64,000 nucleotides of DNA. Source: Spisula solida (Eukaryota > Mollusca > Bivalvia > Venerida > Mactridae). The notes below the pieces were generated by a model. The model did not search any database. It had not been told where the DNA came from and saw only the letters and a program-made list of their open reading frames with translations. Positions 20,471 through 30,314 of the stretch are shown piece after piece (position 1 is the first letter of the stretch; each line of letters opens with the position of its first letter). The stretch covers positions 41,048,601 to 41,112,600 of the forward strand of contig OX365948.1 of the NCBI GenBank assembly GCA_947247005.1, given 5' to 3'. A program made the position numbers and the translations under genes.

Positions 20471-21562
20471 TTAACAAACTATCAGGTGTGTCCAATAAGT
20501 ATGGATATAGTACCATTTAAAAGTATACCACACAGCTGCATCGCCTCTTTTATTCTGTGACTTTCCCGCTAAGCCTGGACATGCTATAGATATAGCTATA
20601 ACTATAGCGATCAGCACAGCAAACAGCGCCACCACAATGGCTACAACCACAGAAACATAAGCTAGACCAAATGGCAAACCTATCAGTATACCAAGTGCCA
20701 GCAGGATGTATTTTAGAACTGCTTTGCATATATCGCCACAAGATTTCGGCTTTTTATTCTTTGGACGACGATGTCCAACATATCGCAGATCAGACATGAT
20801 CCAAAGTAAGCACTTCATCATCTCTGTTTGGTCGTATATAGCGCAATGGATGGCGAAACTTTCATCTCGGAATGTATCTTTGTTAGTTGTCACAATATGG
20901 ATGTGTTTTCCACCAATACCAGCTAATTCCGCGAACTTGCTTGAAATTTCCAAATCGACATCACTGAGAGGGGAATTGAAAACGGCGACCACGCATTTGC
21001 TGTCCTCTGGCGTGCTCCCTTTCAGTAGACCGGCATTTGTTAGCAAACATTCTACGTTTGAAGCCAGTTGTTTTACTTCGTTTTCTGATGCTTCAATAGG
21101 CCAAACGTAAAAATCTGGACCGTTGTCAATATTTCCCTGTCTATTGACATTGTAGATGAATTTCAGAGCTTTCGGCCACCACGTTTCTAGTCTGTCACTA
21201 TCTTTGACGTATATAACTTTTTCAGGATTCAGGCCCATGGTTCTATACTGCTCGAACTTCGTTGAATCTGCTCGACCGATGCACAAAACAAAACAAATGT
21301 CACAATTTCCATTAATTTTCGGCAGCATGTGCATCCACGGAATCACTGTACTCTCTAACGGCGAGCTCGCACCATCTACCACAAAGAATGCTCTTTCGCA
21401 ACAGGTAAAGGGAGCCACCTGCTGCGATGCAAGTCCTCGTTGCAGAAAGTCCAGCTTTTGTTTCATCGTCTTTGTGACAGTCACGATTTTATCTACATAG
21501 TTTTTAGCACTGTCCGATTCGTCGGTCACAAAAAGGATATCGCAAGACTCTATGTGAATCAT
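20471..21562 (-). CDS. Unrecognised single-exon protein with C-terminal membrane hairpin
   Basis: 363 residues in one uninterrupted minus-strand frame, a length unlikely by chance in this AT-rich region. I do not recognise the family. Residues 1-255 look like a soluble alpha/beta domain: hydrophobic beta-type strands alternate with helices (CDILFVTD, ERAFFVVDGA, CDICFVLCIG, KVIYVKDSD, CVVAVFN, HIHIVTTN). A basic linker (RRPKNKKPK, about 265-273) precedes two hydrophobic segments, about 280-300 (KYILLALGILIGLPFGLAY) and 303-328 (SVVVAIVVALFAVLIAIVIA), split by a Gly-Pro turn. No N-terminal signal peptide is seen, so a tail-anchored or hairpin membrane protein facing the cytosol is plausible. 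The ATG (21560-21562) has A at -3. It sits alone between the two SMARCA4 copies. An upstream non-coding exon is possible: gtgtag lies just before the start. Confidence 0.7.
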   Translation of the reverse strand: MIHIESCDILFVTDESDSAKNYVDKIVTVTKTMKQKLDFLQRGLASQQVAPFTCCERAFFVVDGASSPLESTVIPWMHMLPKINGNCDICFVLCIGRADSTKFEQYRTMGLNPEKVIYVKDSDRLETWWPKALKFIYNVNRQGNIDNGPDFYVWPIEASENEVKQLASNVECLLTNAGLLKGSTPEDSKCVVAVFNSPLSDVDLEISSKFAELAGIGGKHIHIVTTNKDTFRDESFAIHCAIYDQTEMMKCLLWIMSDLRYVGHRRPKNKKPKSCGDICKAVLKYILLALGILIGLPFGLAYVSVVVAIVVALFAVLIAIVIAISIACPGLAGKSQNKRGDAAVWYTFKWYYIHTYWTHLIVC

Positions 21563-22390
21563 GTTTCCAGTCGTCTCTACACGTTCACTCTGATAGGCAA
21601 TTTAGTGTTGAGTTCACATCTGTTTTATACAATACTTATTGATAAGAAGTCATAAATCACGACTGACGTAGGAGCCATTGAGAATGTGGATACCGGTAAA
21701 TGTGCAAGATAACCTATTAACATTGTTTGTCTCCCAGGACTAAATTACATGTACTTGACGAGGAATTCAAACATAAATTTAGATGCATGCAATATGTTTA
21801 AAAGCTAATAAATAAAACGAGTTTAGATACAAATTTACGAGGTATGATCAACAAATGTGCGGAAAATGCTCTGAAATTATTTTATATGTACTATGTAGTT
21901 TACTTTAACTCCTTTATTATTCAATATACTTAGATAAGAGAGTGGCATCATATGGACTGTCTAAGCAATGATAAGGCCATTGCTGTCGTCACTTTCAATG
22001 CTTTGATTTACTATTGAAATTACTAGCATTTGTTGTTTATTTGTTGCTTGTTTTTTACCTGTGCATCCAAATTTTATTGTCCAGTCGATTTGGCTTATGA
22101 GAAACCTGCTGAGCATTTACTTCCCAGCACCTATATCCTTAAATGCCAAGTATGAAGTATGTAGGCAAGCAGGCAGATATACGGTTATAATTATTTTGCA
22201 ACCATCTGGGGCCGGGATTATAACCAATACTTACACTCAGCACTCAGCACTTACACTTAGGATTGGGGAATTCTCAGATTTGGGGATCACCAAGAAAACT
22301 CAGCACTCTACACTCTGATTTTACTCACACAACTCACAGAATGCTGAGTATAGCAAATAGTATACTCGGCCTCCACTCAAAGGATTCAAA
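21563..22390. other. Intergenic upstream of the membrane-hairpin gene
   Basis: Presumably contains the promoter of the minus-strand gene; no TATA box can be assigned with confidence. Short direct repeats of 'actcagcact' occur at about 22234-22340. Confidence 0.4.
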
Positions 22391-22576
22391 ATGGCGTCTT
22401 TTGTTAGACGCCAGGAACGACGTCGTCGTATTTTTGGTGAAAGAGGGCGTCAGAGACGAATGGAATGGATATTCAACTTCGATGAAATGCCCAACGACGC
22501 AGTATATGAACGTTTTCGTGACCCACAAACATATAGAGATAGTAAAAATCTGACAGAAAAGGCAGCACTCAACTGA
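22391..22576 (+). pseudogene. Possible fragment of a PIF/Harbinger nuclease (HARBI1-like) N-terminus
   Basis: A 61-residue frame MASFVRRQERRRRIFGERGR, then MEWIFNFDEMPNDAVYERFR. The arrangement 'basic N-terminus, then a (D/E)-rich segment ending in ..RFR' is how many Harbinger-type transposase-derived nucleases begin. The rest of the protein is not found downstream. The assignment rests on resemblance only; it may be a chance frame. Confidence 0.25.
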
Positions 22577-22754
22577 AACAGCCGAGTACAGAAAACATAA
22601 AAACAAAACAGTCCATAATTACACGGCACAATGCCCAACACACAACTGAACGAGAAAATGAACTAAATCCATGAACTTCCAAGTTTCAGCTGTCAAAAAG
22701 TCGAAAGTCATGTCAGAACAAACCCATATCGGGATTAGTACGCATAAACTATCA

Positions 22755-22832
22755 GGTAGTGGTACTGTTATATAAAAGCACTTACTGAATTCTGTAAGTA
22801 CTTTGATAAAACTTAAAACAATACCATTTCCA
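22755..22832. mobile_element. Short family D MITE
   Basis: ggtactgttatataaaagca facing tactttgataaaac and caatacc; mostly TIR with the centre deleted. Confidence 0.55.
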
Positions 22833-23269
22833 AACTTAACATTGTGACATTTTTTCTTAAGTGGTTGTATCATCAAGTTCTGATTTTGAGTTTGAGATGG
22901 TAAATCTAAACTGCCAAGTTGCCAACACTCTTAATGGCTTAAAACTGCAAACAGTCAAATGCTTAAGTATGTCAAAGCGTTATTTGTACAAACATGCACA
23001 TCATTCATTGATAATTCTAACACGATTTGCGGATTAATCGTTTAAATATAGAGCGGACCTAACAATGTATTATTACCCCCATAAAACATACCTATCAAAT
23101 TGGCTGTTTCTATTTACGCCCAGTATCACGTGACATATTTATGAATGAATGAATGAACGTAAACTTTATAGTAAAATTTTCTACGAGTCACGATGACAAG
23201 GCGAGTTGCACGAGAATCCAGTGTTACAGCTATGACGCATCTATTTTTAGAAACTCCAATATACTCTAG

Positions 23270-23695
23270 AAACCAAGTTTTATTAAAGCTTCTGATAATC
23301 AATTCATTTATATTTTTCATTTTATGAAATAGATACCATATACTCGTGTTATTTAAATTGTTTCAATGTTTAAAATGTGGTATTTCCTTCAGAAAATTAC
23401 GAAGGTCGTTTTCAATAACGAGGGGGGTAATTGTACCAGCTAATAAGCCACTCAATTTCTGCGTGGAATTATGTTCAATGTCAAATGGGTGAAAATGGAA
23501 TGCGCGCAGTTAAATAGGGCGGGATATTATCGTATTTAGAATCGAAATAAAAACTCTGTTCTTGTATATTGTCGGTGAATAAAACACGGGCACTCGTTCG
23601 GATGCGAAAAATTAAATCACTCGTGCTACGCACTCGTATCCGCATCCGAACTCCTGCCCGTGTTTTATTCACCGACAATAAACGCGAACAGATTT
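23270..23695 (-). mobile_element. Copy of the satellite-flank element (outer part) with hairpin
   Basis: Contains 'ctcgtgttatttaaattgtt', 'gtaattgtaccagctaat', 'gaaaatggaatgcgcgcagt' and 'gaacagatttttatttctta'. In inverted form these same blocks make up 55560-55832, and the hairpin plus terminus match 40857-40995. It is therefore a dispersed relative of the sequence bordering the 71-bp satellite. Confidence 0.65.
23568..23680. repeat. ~113-bp hairpin
   Basis: The left arm tattgtcggtgaataaaaca and the right arm tgttttattcaccgacaata are perfect inverses. Pairing continues through cgggca.gagttcggatgcg. The same hairpin family occurs at 40882-40980. Confidence 0.85.
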
Positions 23696-24086
23696 TTATT
23701 TCTTAAACACTTTTACCGGCTTCGATTAAAGTGAACTAAACTACCTGGTCAATAGGCTTATACTTTATAAATGGTCTACTGACCTTTTATGATAATATAA
23801 GAATAACTAATGGTTTATTGTACAAACATGCACATTATTAATTGATAAACACTTTTACCGGCTCCGAATAAAGTGAACTAAACTTCCTGGTCAATAGGCC
23901 TAATACTTCATAAACGGTCTACCGACCTTTTATTATAATACAAGAATGACTGTTTGTTTGTTTCAGTGGTCTATGCACATACGTATAATGGAAAAATTAT
24001 CGTTAGATATATTTTATTCATGCTCATACTCAGGAGAAGTGTTAAAAAGTAACAACATGAAACCCTTGTTGATCGACTTTGTATAA

Positions 24087-24380
24087 TGCACCTATCAATG
24101 TTTTCCGCCAGGGGGAAGGGGCGGGCTGACCCAGGGGAATTTGACATTTTTACTTTTTCAAAGTCTAAATTCCCACCCTAGAGCAAGGGCAATTTGTCAA
24201 AATCCCCTCACTGGGAGATGCTTTACATATCCCCCGGGATCAAAATTTCGTCCGAAGTCAAAATTTCCCGGGACTCGGCACCATTCTGTCTGTCAAATTC
24301 CCACCTATCGGGAACAGCCTTCTGTCAAAAGTCCCGTGTATGCCCGCCACTCCCACTGGGGGAAAACATTGATAGGTGCA
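24087..24380. mobile_element. MITE with TIR tgcacctatcaatgttttcc
   Basis: Left end TGCACCTATCAATGTTTTCC, right end GGAAAACATTGATAGGTGCA: perfect 20-bp TIRs. Flanking TAA on both sides could be a 3-bp target duplication. The second copy, 25677-25903, lies in the opposite orientation. Confidence 0.85.
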
Positions 24381-24800
24381 TAATGCATAATAATAATCTT
24401 CTTAGCAAATTCATAAAACAGGCTTTGGCACCAATCTTTAAAAACGTTGTTCTCTGTAAAAAAGAACCACTACATTTCTCAAATTATTTAATTATATAAG
24501 GAATACAAATCTGGACAAACAGCAACAACCTGAACAAAGAGGGTATTTCTTAAGCCTGTGTACAAATCACAACTTACTAGTAACAATATTGTCAAACACA
24601 TTCCGATAAAGGCTAAACTTTCGTATAATCACCCTGCCTCAATGCAAAGTGGAGTAACTCCTCATATCAATTTACGAAAGGCTGATCTGTGTCTTAAAGA
24701 CAATAACATCTTAATATCCAAATAATGTTCTATGTTTGTGTCTACCTCTGCTGGATACATCGCTGACATTGATAATACTAGAAAACCAGTCATTAACATA

Positions 24801-25412
24801 TGAGCCAGTCTCCAGGAAAACCTGCTATTTTGACAAACAATTTGATTTTGAGTTTTTTTTATTATTTAAAAGAGTAATCTTAATGAAGCAAAATGCAAAA
24901 GAAATTTTGTTAGTATCTTGATTTTTAAGGAAGTTACATCTGTTTTGTTGAGGCCCTATTCAGACCCGTTTTGCGTGACTTCGCAAACGTCATTCAAACG
25001 TTATTCGACGTCGTTGTATCAAGTACTTTATAAATACTGCATTTGATCAATTCTTAACATAAACTGGTCAAAATGGTTTCAAGTTTTAGAATGAGGTTTT
25101 AAATTTTAAGATATACATCCAAATAGTAAATGTTCACATTTAGAGAAAGACTACTACTGTTTTAAACAACTAACTCCTCGTTTTTCTCAATCAGAGTACT
25201 TTTCTGAAATTGGTCACCGTAACAACGAAGTAAAGGACTTCGACATAATTTATCAGAAATTTTAAAGCTAAGATATAGTAATATATGGATAAATGACTTA
25301 AAATTGAATCTATAGATATGTCATTTTTTCTTATTTGAAAGCTTTTTAAAACCTTGTTACATGCAGTAATTACATACTGTCAATATAGCAGGTTTTCCTG
25401 GAGACTGGCTCA
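24801..25412. mobile_element. 612-bp MITE with ~30-bp TIR, TA flanks
   Basis: Left TGAGCCAGTCTCCAGGAAAA continuing CCTGCTAT; right is its exact inverse (ATAGCAGG...CTGGCTCA). A TA dinucleotide flanks both ends, as in Tc1/mariner-type insertions. The interior is AT-rich without a transposase frame. Confidence 0.85.
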
Positions 25413-25676
25413 TATATAATACATGTATTATGTAAAAGAGATTTTCAGAAACTAAGTGTATCACAAATGAACATATAGGTATTGGCACAGAAATATCACA
25501 GAACTGACTGAAGTGAATATCACAGAATTTCTTTTTTTACAATACAAAGTCAATTTTCTACACGAATTGTTTGATGGTTTGCCCAGAGTGCTATTGATAG
25601 GCTTATTCATTCTTGTGGAGTCAGTAGTTGCAGTAGTTGACAAACGAGTCCCATGTTCCACTGACTGATTCAGTAA

Positions 25677-25903
25677 TGCACCTGTCAATGTTTTCCCCCA
25701 TGGGGGGGAGCGGCGGACATACAAGGCTGTTCCCGATAGGTGGGAATTTGACAGACAGAATGGTGCCGAGTCCTAGGAAATTTTGACTTTGGCCGAAATT
25801 TTGATCCCGGGGGTATGTAAAGCATCTCCCAGTGAGGGGATTTTGACAAATTACCCTGGTCAGCACGCCGCTCCCCCCTGGGGGGAAAACATTGATAGGT
25901 GCA
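25677..25903. mobile_element. MITE with TIR tgcacctatcaatgttttcc, second copy
   Basis: Inverted relative to 24087-24380, with the same interior (gggaatttgacagaca, ccgagtcc, gggattttgacaaatt). The left TIR has one change (cctgtcaatg). It lies immediately downstream of exon 12' of the pseudogene. The shared frame-like translation of both copies is probably just shared DNA. Confidence 0.8.
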
Positions 25904-25976
25904 AAAGGTTGAATTCAATCCATATTATCCGATACGGCTGTATTAGGCGTACACTTCCCGTCACCAAGAACAAATC

Positions 25977-26091
25977 TCATAGTGTACGCTTATCATTGTC
26001 GGCGTCATCAGTAACTACAGGCAGAGGACTACCTTTCAATGGCGTACTGTATTGTCCACTCACAGACGATGGCTTACTTGAAGGTTTTTAC
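25977..26091 (-). pseudogene. SMARCA4: Exon 12' (last exon copy), frameshifted
   Basis: After tttatag it aligns with exon 12 (ccatcgtctgtgagtgga, cagtacgccattgaaaggt). One extra base early puts TAA in the original frame. In the shifted frame the product would read [20 protein letters not shown] and end at TGA (25977-25979). The AT-hook RGRPRP has become KGSPLP and the Asp run is gone. Confidence 0.8.
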
Positions 26092-26821
26092 CTATAAAAC
26101 AAAGGATGCAGCCATGATGAAGCTGCCAGGAGGAAGAACAACTCAGTCATGAATTAGATCTTTTAGTCTCCCTAAATACATCAATAAAAGACAAACCGTT
26201 AGTCATGAATAGGCTTAAGTAATACCGATATGCTCTAAATGTATGCTATCTACTTTCATACACCAAACAATAACATCATAATTATGAAAACATGATTTTA
26301 TGTTGTTAAATGAAATCAGTATAATTTGAAGGGAAAATGCTGCGTTTTGAACAGTCAAATGTCACATGTCATCGCAGACAAAGTCTGGTGTTGTTGTTGT
26401 TGTCACGCATATATTGTTTTCTACTTCGAGCTGTTGCAAACTTGATATAGCAGGACTGTTTAGATCTAAATGTAAGACTTTGATTCTGTGCAATAGCAAA
26501 TATCTGCGTGATTTCAAAATAACTGAAATGGTTTTTTATTAGCTGGTCATATACATGACTGTATAGTCCAGTCAGGGTAAGAATACAGTGACGGAGCGGT
26601 CGGGTCCACTATAAGGATGTAAAACCAATTATAAAGGCTTAAACAGACAGCCATAATTAAAATGCTAATCTAACAAACTACATTCGCACTACCTATTCAG
26701 ACAATGTTTGTAATTTTATGTTTACACATAAACGGCTACGTCACTGTCACCAGTTCCTAATTGGATTATACTTAACAATGTGTTATTACTACACTGACGA
26801 GAGAATAATAGACGGGTCTAC

Positions 26822-26898
26822 CTCACTATTTCTAACTTCGCCTTCCTCTTCCATCTTCTCCTTTTCTTTCTTCTTACGTTTAGTTTTTGTAGACTGGG
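26822..26898 (-). pseudogene. SMARCA4: Exon 11' copy, open
   Basis: 77 nt as in exon 11, with acceptor gttttag and donor gtagac. Reads QSTKTKRKKKEKEKMEEEGE and then VRNSE. The frame is intact, with about a quarter of positions changed. Confidence 0.82.
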
Positions 26899-27288
26899 CT
26901 AAAACATAACAAATGATATATTCCCGTCCCGTCAACAATCTTTCGTTACAATAGTGTTGGACCTTTACTGCCAATATTGTAAAAATCGGGAACCAGACTA
27001 ATGCTATTTACCGCTTTATGAAGGGCTTCAAAGACATCTAAGTGTTTTAGTTTATATTTTAGCTTTTTTATACCACAATAAATATAACCGTTCATGAAAA
27101 AAGTATTCACATTCAATAAATGTATTGTAAAGTAAAAAGTGTTTAAAATAATGTTACAAAACTTTCGAAAATACAATATACATGTGTATAACAACAATAA
27201 CAGGTACATGCAATAACCGTCAGCAATGCCACCAGCGGGTGTATGTTAAAGGCATGCAAAGCCAGGGAATTCTGAACGTCAAACTTAC
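26899..27288. other. Intron of the inverted copy
   Basis: AT-rich; no structured element or exon noticed between exon 11' and the exon 10'' fragment. Confidence 0.5.
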
Positions 27289-27345
27289 AATCCGTCTCAT
27301 CACCATCACTTCTATCGTCACTGTCAGCATCATATATAGTAATCT
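27289..27345 (-). pseudogene. SMARCA4: Second fragment of exon 10 3' end
   Basis: On the minus strand it reads gatgctgacagtgacgatag and ends gagacggatt|gtaagtttga, matching the Ser/Asp tail and donor of exon 10. Together with the 3' end of 27701-27974 it shows that this exon end and its donor were duplicated within the copy. The foldback element 27484-27655 lies between the two. Confidence 0.7.
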
Positions 27346-27483
27346 AGTTATAACATATCCCTTACTAGGTCAAAATATTGAGAGACATCGTGATTTGTCA
27401 ACATATCATATAGTAAGTTTGTGTCACAATATTTCATTGGTCAATATAGAAGGGATAATACTAGATGACCATGCACTTAGACT

Positions 27484-27655
27484 GTCCACAGGAACTTGCA
27501 TTTGTAATTTGAAAAAAGAAAAAAAATGAAAAAGAAAATTGAAAAAAAATTGTTTTCACTAGGCCTACTTTGCTACTAAACTATATTTTAATAGTACAGT
27601 AGGCCTAGTGGAAATTTTTTTTTTTTTCAAATTATAAATGCAAGTTCCTGTGGAC
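27484..27655. mobile_element. Foldback MITE
   Basis: Left gtccacaggaacttgcattt, right aaatgcaagttcctgtggac: near-perfect TIRs of about 30 bp including poly-A/poly-T next to them, with an inner pair cactaggcctac / gtaggcctagtg. It lies between two copies of the exon 10 end. Confidence 0.8.
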
Positions 27656-27700
27656 TGTCTCAGTCGAACGCAAACAAACAAACAAACAAATCAAACTTAC

Positions 27701-27974
27701 TACGTGTCTCGTCACCATCACTATCACTATAATCACTGCCATCCTTCAGCATCCTCTCCTCATCATTAGTTAGCACTAATAATTTATATTTTTCTACCGG
27801 TGGCCGACAGCTCCTCTTCTTACTTGGCGACTCGCTACTGCACGATGCATTTTTGCGTTTCCCTGTAGGTTTCTTTTCTTTTCCAAAATTATTTTCACCC
27901 GTGATAAGTCGTTCAATCTGAAGTATGACATCACTTATGGGTAGTCTTGTAGAGGGAACAAGCTGGAGCGCCGT
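27701..27974 (-). pseudogene. SMARCA4: Chimeric exon: exon 7-like joined to exon 10-like sequence
   Basis: An open minus-strand frame reads KKPTGKRKNASCSSESPSKK, then RSCRPPVEK (exon 7, with AT-hook RGRPP changed to SCRPP). It passes directly into LVLTNDEERMLKDGSDYSDS and DGDET (exon 10), ending at a GTAAGT donor. Everything between (rest of exon 7, exons 8 and 9, start of exon 10) is missing, so no bromodomain can be made. The first ~33 residues (LVPSTRLPISDVILQIERLI...) do not match SMARCA4 and are unexplained. A TAA closes the frame upstream. Confidence 0.75.
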
Positions 27975-28369
27975 TTAATTGCATTTCATATTGCAGCAAA
28001 AATTAAATTTAAAACAAAATGATGGTGGGTTCGGGATGATGTCAGAATAATTCTAATTCCATAGCATTAGAATATCATGCTAGTCCCTAGAACCTTTATC
28101 CTGGAACAGCCCTTATTAAACTAGTAGTCGGTTAAAATGGCGTAGATCTAGTATAAGGGGTTGGAAGGGGGTACACGTATTACTGTTATGACAGGAAGTT
28201 GATTATGTTTATTAAGTAGGCCTACAAGGATATGTGTCGTGCAGCACAGTTGCCTACTGGCGCAGTAAAAGAGAAACAATACACACGCTATATTCACTCC
28301 AGTGACAAAAGTTACATAATAATTCATTAACAAGTTGTTAAAATGAGTTATTGGACAACAAGTACATAC

Positions 28370-28477
28370 CTCAGCTTCATCCTTCAATATCCAGCCAGGT
28401 AACTCTGGTTCTTCCATCAGACGAGGTTTACGTGGTACTTGTTTAGCTTCCTCACGTCGACGATCTATATCCATTTG
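28370..28477 (-). pseudogene. SMARCA4: Exon 5' copy, intact
   Basis: 108 nt, cttgacag|CAA to GAG|GTATGT, 2 differences from exon 5 (one gives PGWIL for PAWIL). Its acceptor and first bases are the seed of the adjoining 64-bp minisatellite. Confidence 0.92.
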
Positions 28478-29625
28478 CTGTCAAGTAAAAACAATTCGAG
28501 CGCTATAAAATTGACCGGAGCATAACATCTATATCCGTTTGCTGTGAAGTAAAAACAATTCGAGCGCTATAAAATTGACCGGAGCATAACATCTATATCC
28601 GTTTGCTGTGAAGTAAAAACAATTCGAGCTCTATAAAATTGACCGGAGCATAACATCTATATCCGTTTGCTGTGAAGTAAAAACAATTCGAGCGCTATAA
28701 AATTGACCGGAGCATAACATCTATATCCGTTTGCTGTGAAGTAAAAACAATTCGAGCTCTATAAAATTGACCGGAGCATAACATCTATATCCGTTTGCTG
28801 TGAAGTAAAAACAATTCGAGCGCTATAAAATTGACCGGAGCATAACATCTATATCCGTTTGCTGTGAAGTAAAAACAATTCAAGCTCTATAAAATTGGCC
28901 GGAGCATAACATCTACAATGTATATTCATTTGCAGTCAAGTAAAGACAATTCGAGCTCTATAAATTGACCGGAGCATAACATCTATATCCTTTTGCTGTC
29001 AAGTAAAGACAATTCGAGCTCTATCAAATTGACCGGAGCATAGCATCTATATCCGTTTGCTGTCAAGTAAAAACAATTCGAGCTCTATCAAATTGACCGG
29101 ATCATAACATCTATATCCATTTACTGTCAAGTAAAGGCAATTCGAGCTCTATAAAATTGACCGGAGCATAACATCTATATCCGTTTGCTGTCAAGTAAAG
29201 GCAATTGGACCTCTATAAAATTGACCGGAGCATAACATCTACAATGTATATTCGTTTGCTGTCAAGTAAAGGCAATTGGACCTCTATAAAATTGACCGGA
29301 GCATAACATCTACAATGTATATTCGTTTGCTGTCAAGTAAAGACAATTGGACCTCTATAAAATTGACCGGAGCATAACATCTACAATGTATATTCATTTG
29401 CAGTCAGGTAAAGACAATTCGATCTCTATAAATTGACCGGAGCATAACATCTATATCCCTTTGCTGTCAAGTAAAGACAATTTCGAGCTCTATAAAATTG
29501 GCCGGAGTATAGCATCTATATACATTTGCTGTCAAGTAAAGACAATTTGAGCTCTATAAAATTGACCGGAGCATAGCATCTAAATCCATTTGCTTTCAAG
29601 TAAAACACTAATTAGAGCTCTACAA
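28478..29625 (-). repeat. 64-bp minisatellite that amplified a 3' splice site
   Basis: About 18 units of 64 bp (some 70 bp with an extra acaatgtat). On the minus strand each unit reads ctttacttgacag or ttttacttcacag, then CAAA.GGATATAGATG, which is the acceptor and first ~15 bases of exon 5'. The rest is ttatgctccggtcaatttta and tagagctcgaattg. Units nearest exon 5' are most alike, with alternating gcgct/agctct variants. Confidence 0.95.
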
Positions 29626-29743
29626 AATAGACCACAGCAATCATTTGTTGGCCGGAGCAACTAGGTAAATTCGGTTCTCAACTGCCCCGAATCACTATAT
29701 AACAGAATCAGATATGCGCATGAAAGGTTTTTTGTTCACATAC

Positions 29744-29821
29744 CTGATATATATCAAACTCTTCCTCTGACCTTGCTAACATCTGATTGATGGTCACATC
29801 ATCGGGAACTTCATCTTCCTC
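29744..29821 (-). pseudogene. SMARCA4: Exon 4' copy, intact
   Basis: 78 nt, cttgtag|GAG to CAG|GTATGT; 3 differences from exon 4 (ETIN to VTIN, SEDE to SEEE, one silent). About 90 nt of the following intron are also close to the intact gene (gaacaaaaaac, tctgattctgtta). Confidence 0.92.
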
Positions 29822-30314
29822 CTACAAGTATATATATGATGTACATGTTTTGCACAAAGTTCCATCATCTATAATATACTTATGTACCCTTTGCTTTGAA
29901 TCGGCAGCCATCTTTGAAGACTAACTGACAAGCATGGATAGGCGATATTTATTATTTTTTGTTAATTCAGAATATAGCAAGGGCATTCATAATGTATGTG
30001 ACTACTACATTTCTTAAACTGGTGTGTGTATGATCTTTACTTTGTTTTTGATAATGTTATCTTATTTCTGATATTCAATTGTTGAATTGACCTTTCTGCA
30101 GACGCATCGCATAACAACGCCCTCCAAAGTTACGGGAATTAACTATGCAAGACAAGCTATCTTCAAAATGGCATCGAACATAGACATTCAGCGCGCTGAT
30201 CTTTGTATAATTCCACCAAATATTTCGCTTTAATCACGATTTAAAAATATACATTTTTTATAACCACTTTGCTGGTTTGTAAACTTTCAAGAAAACAAAA
30301 ATCTTATACTATAC

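Noticed and set aside
20706..21500. Plus-strand frames of 134 and 114 codons opposite the membrane-hairpin gene
   Set aside because: Shadows of the longer minus-strand frame; no hydrophobic pattern or domain of their own.
22263..22641. Overlapping frames on both strands at 22.3-22.6 kb
   Set aside because: Mutually overlapping short frames; only the 61-codon plus frame has any family-like character, and that weakly.
23481..23678. Frame over the hairpin at 23.5 kb and its match at 40.9 kb (MSVNKT...)
   Set aside because: The shared translation comes from the shared DNA hairpin; stops and frame differ beyond it.
24141..24499. Shared peptide-like translation in the two tgcacc-TIR MITEs
   Set aside because: Similarity is at the DNA level over the whole MITE, including non-coding TIRs; no start or conserved frame limits.
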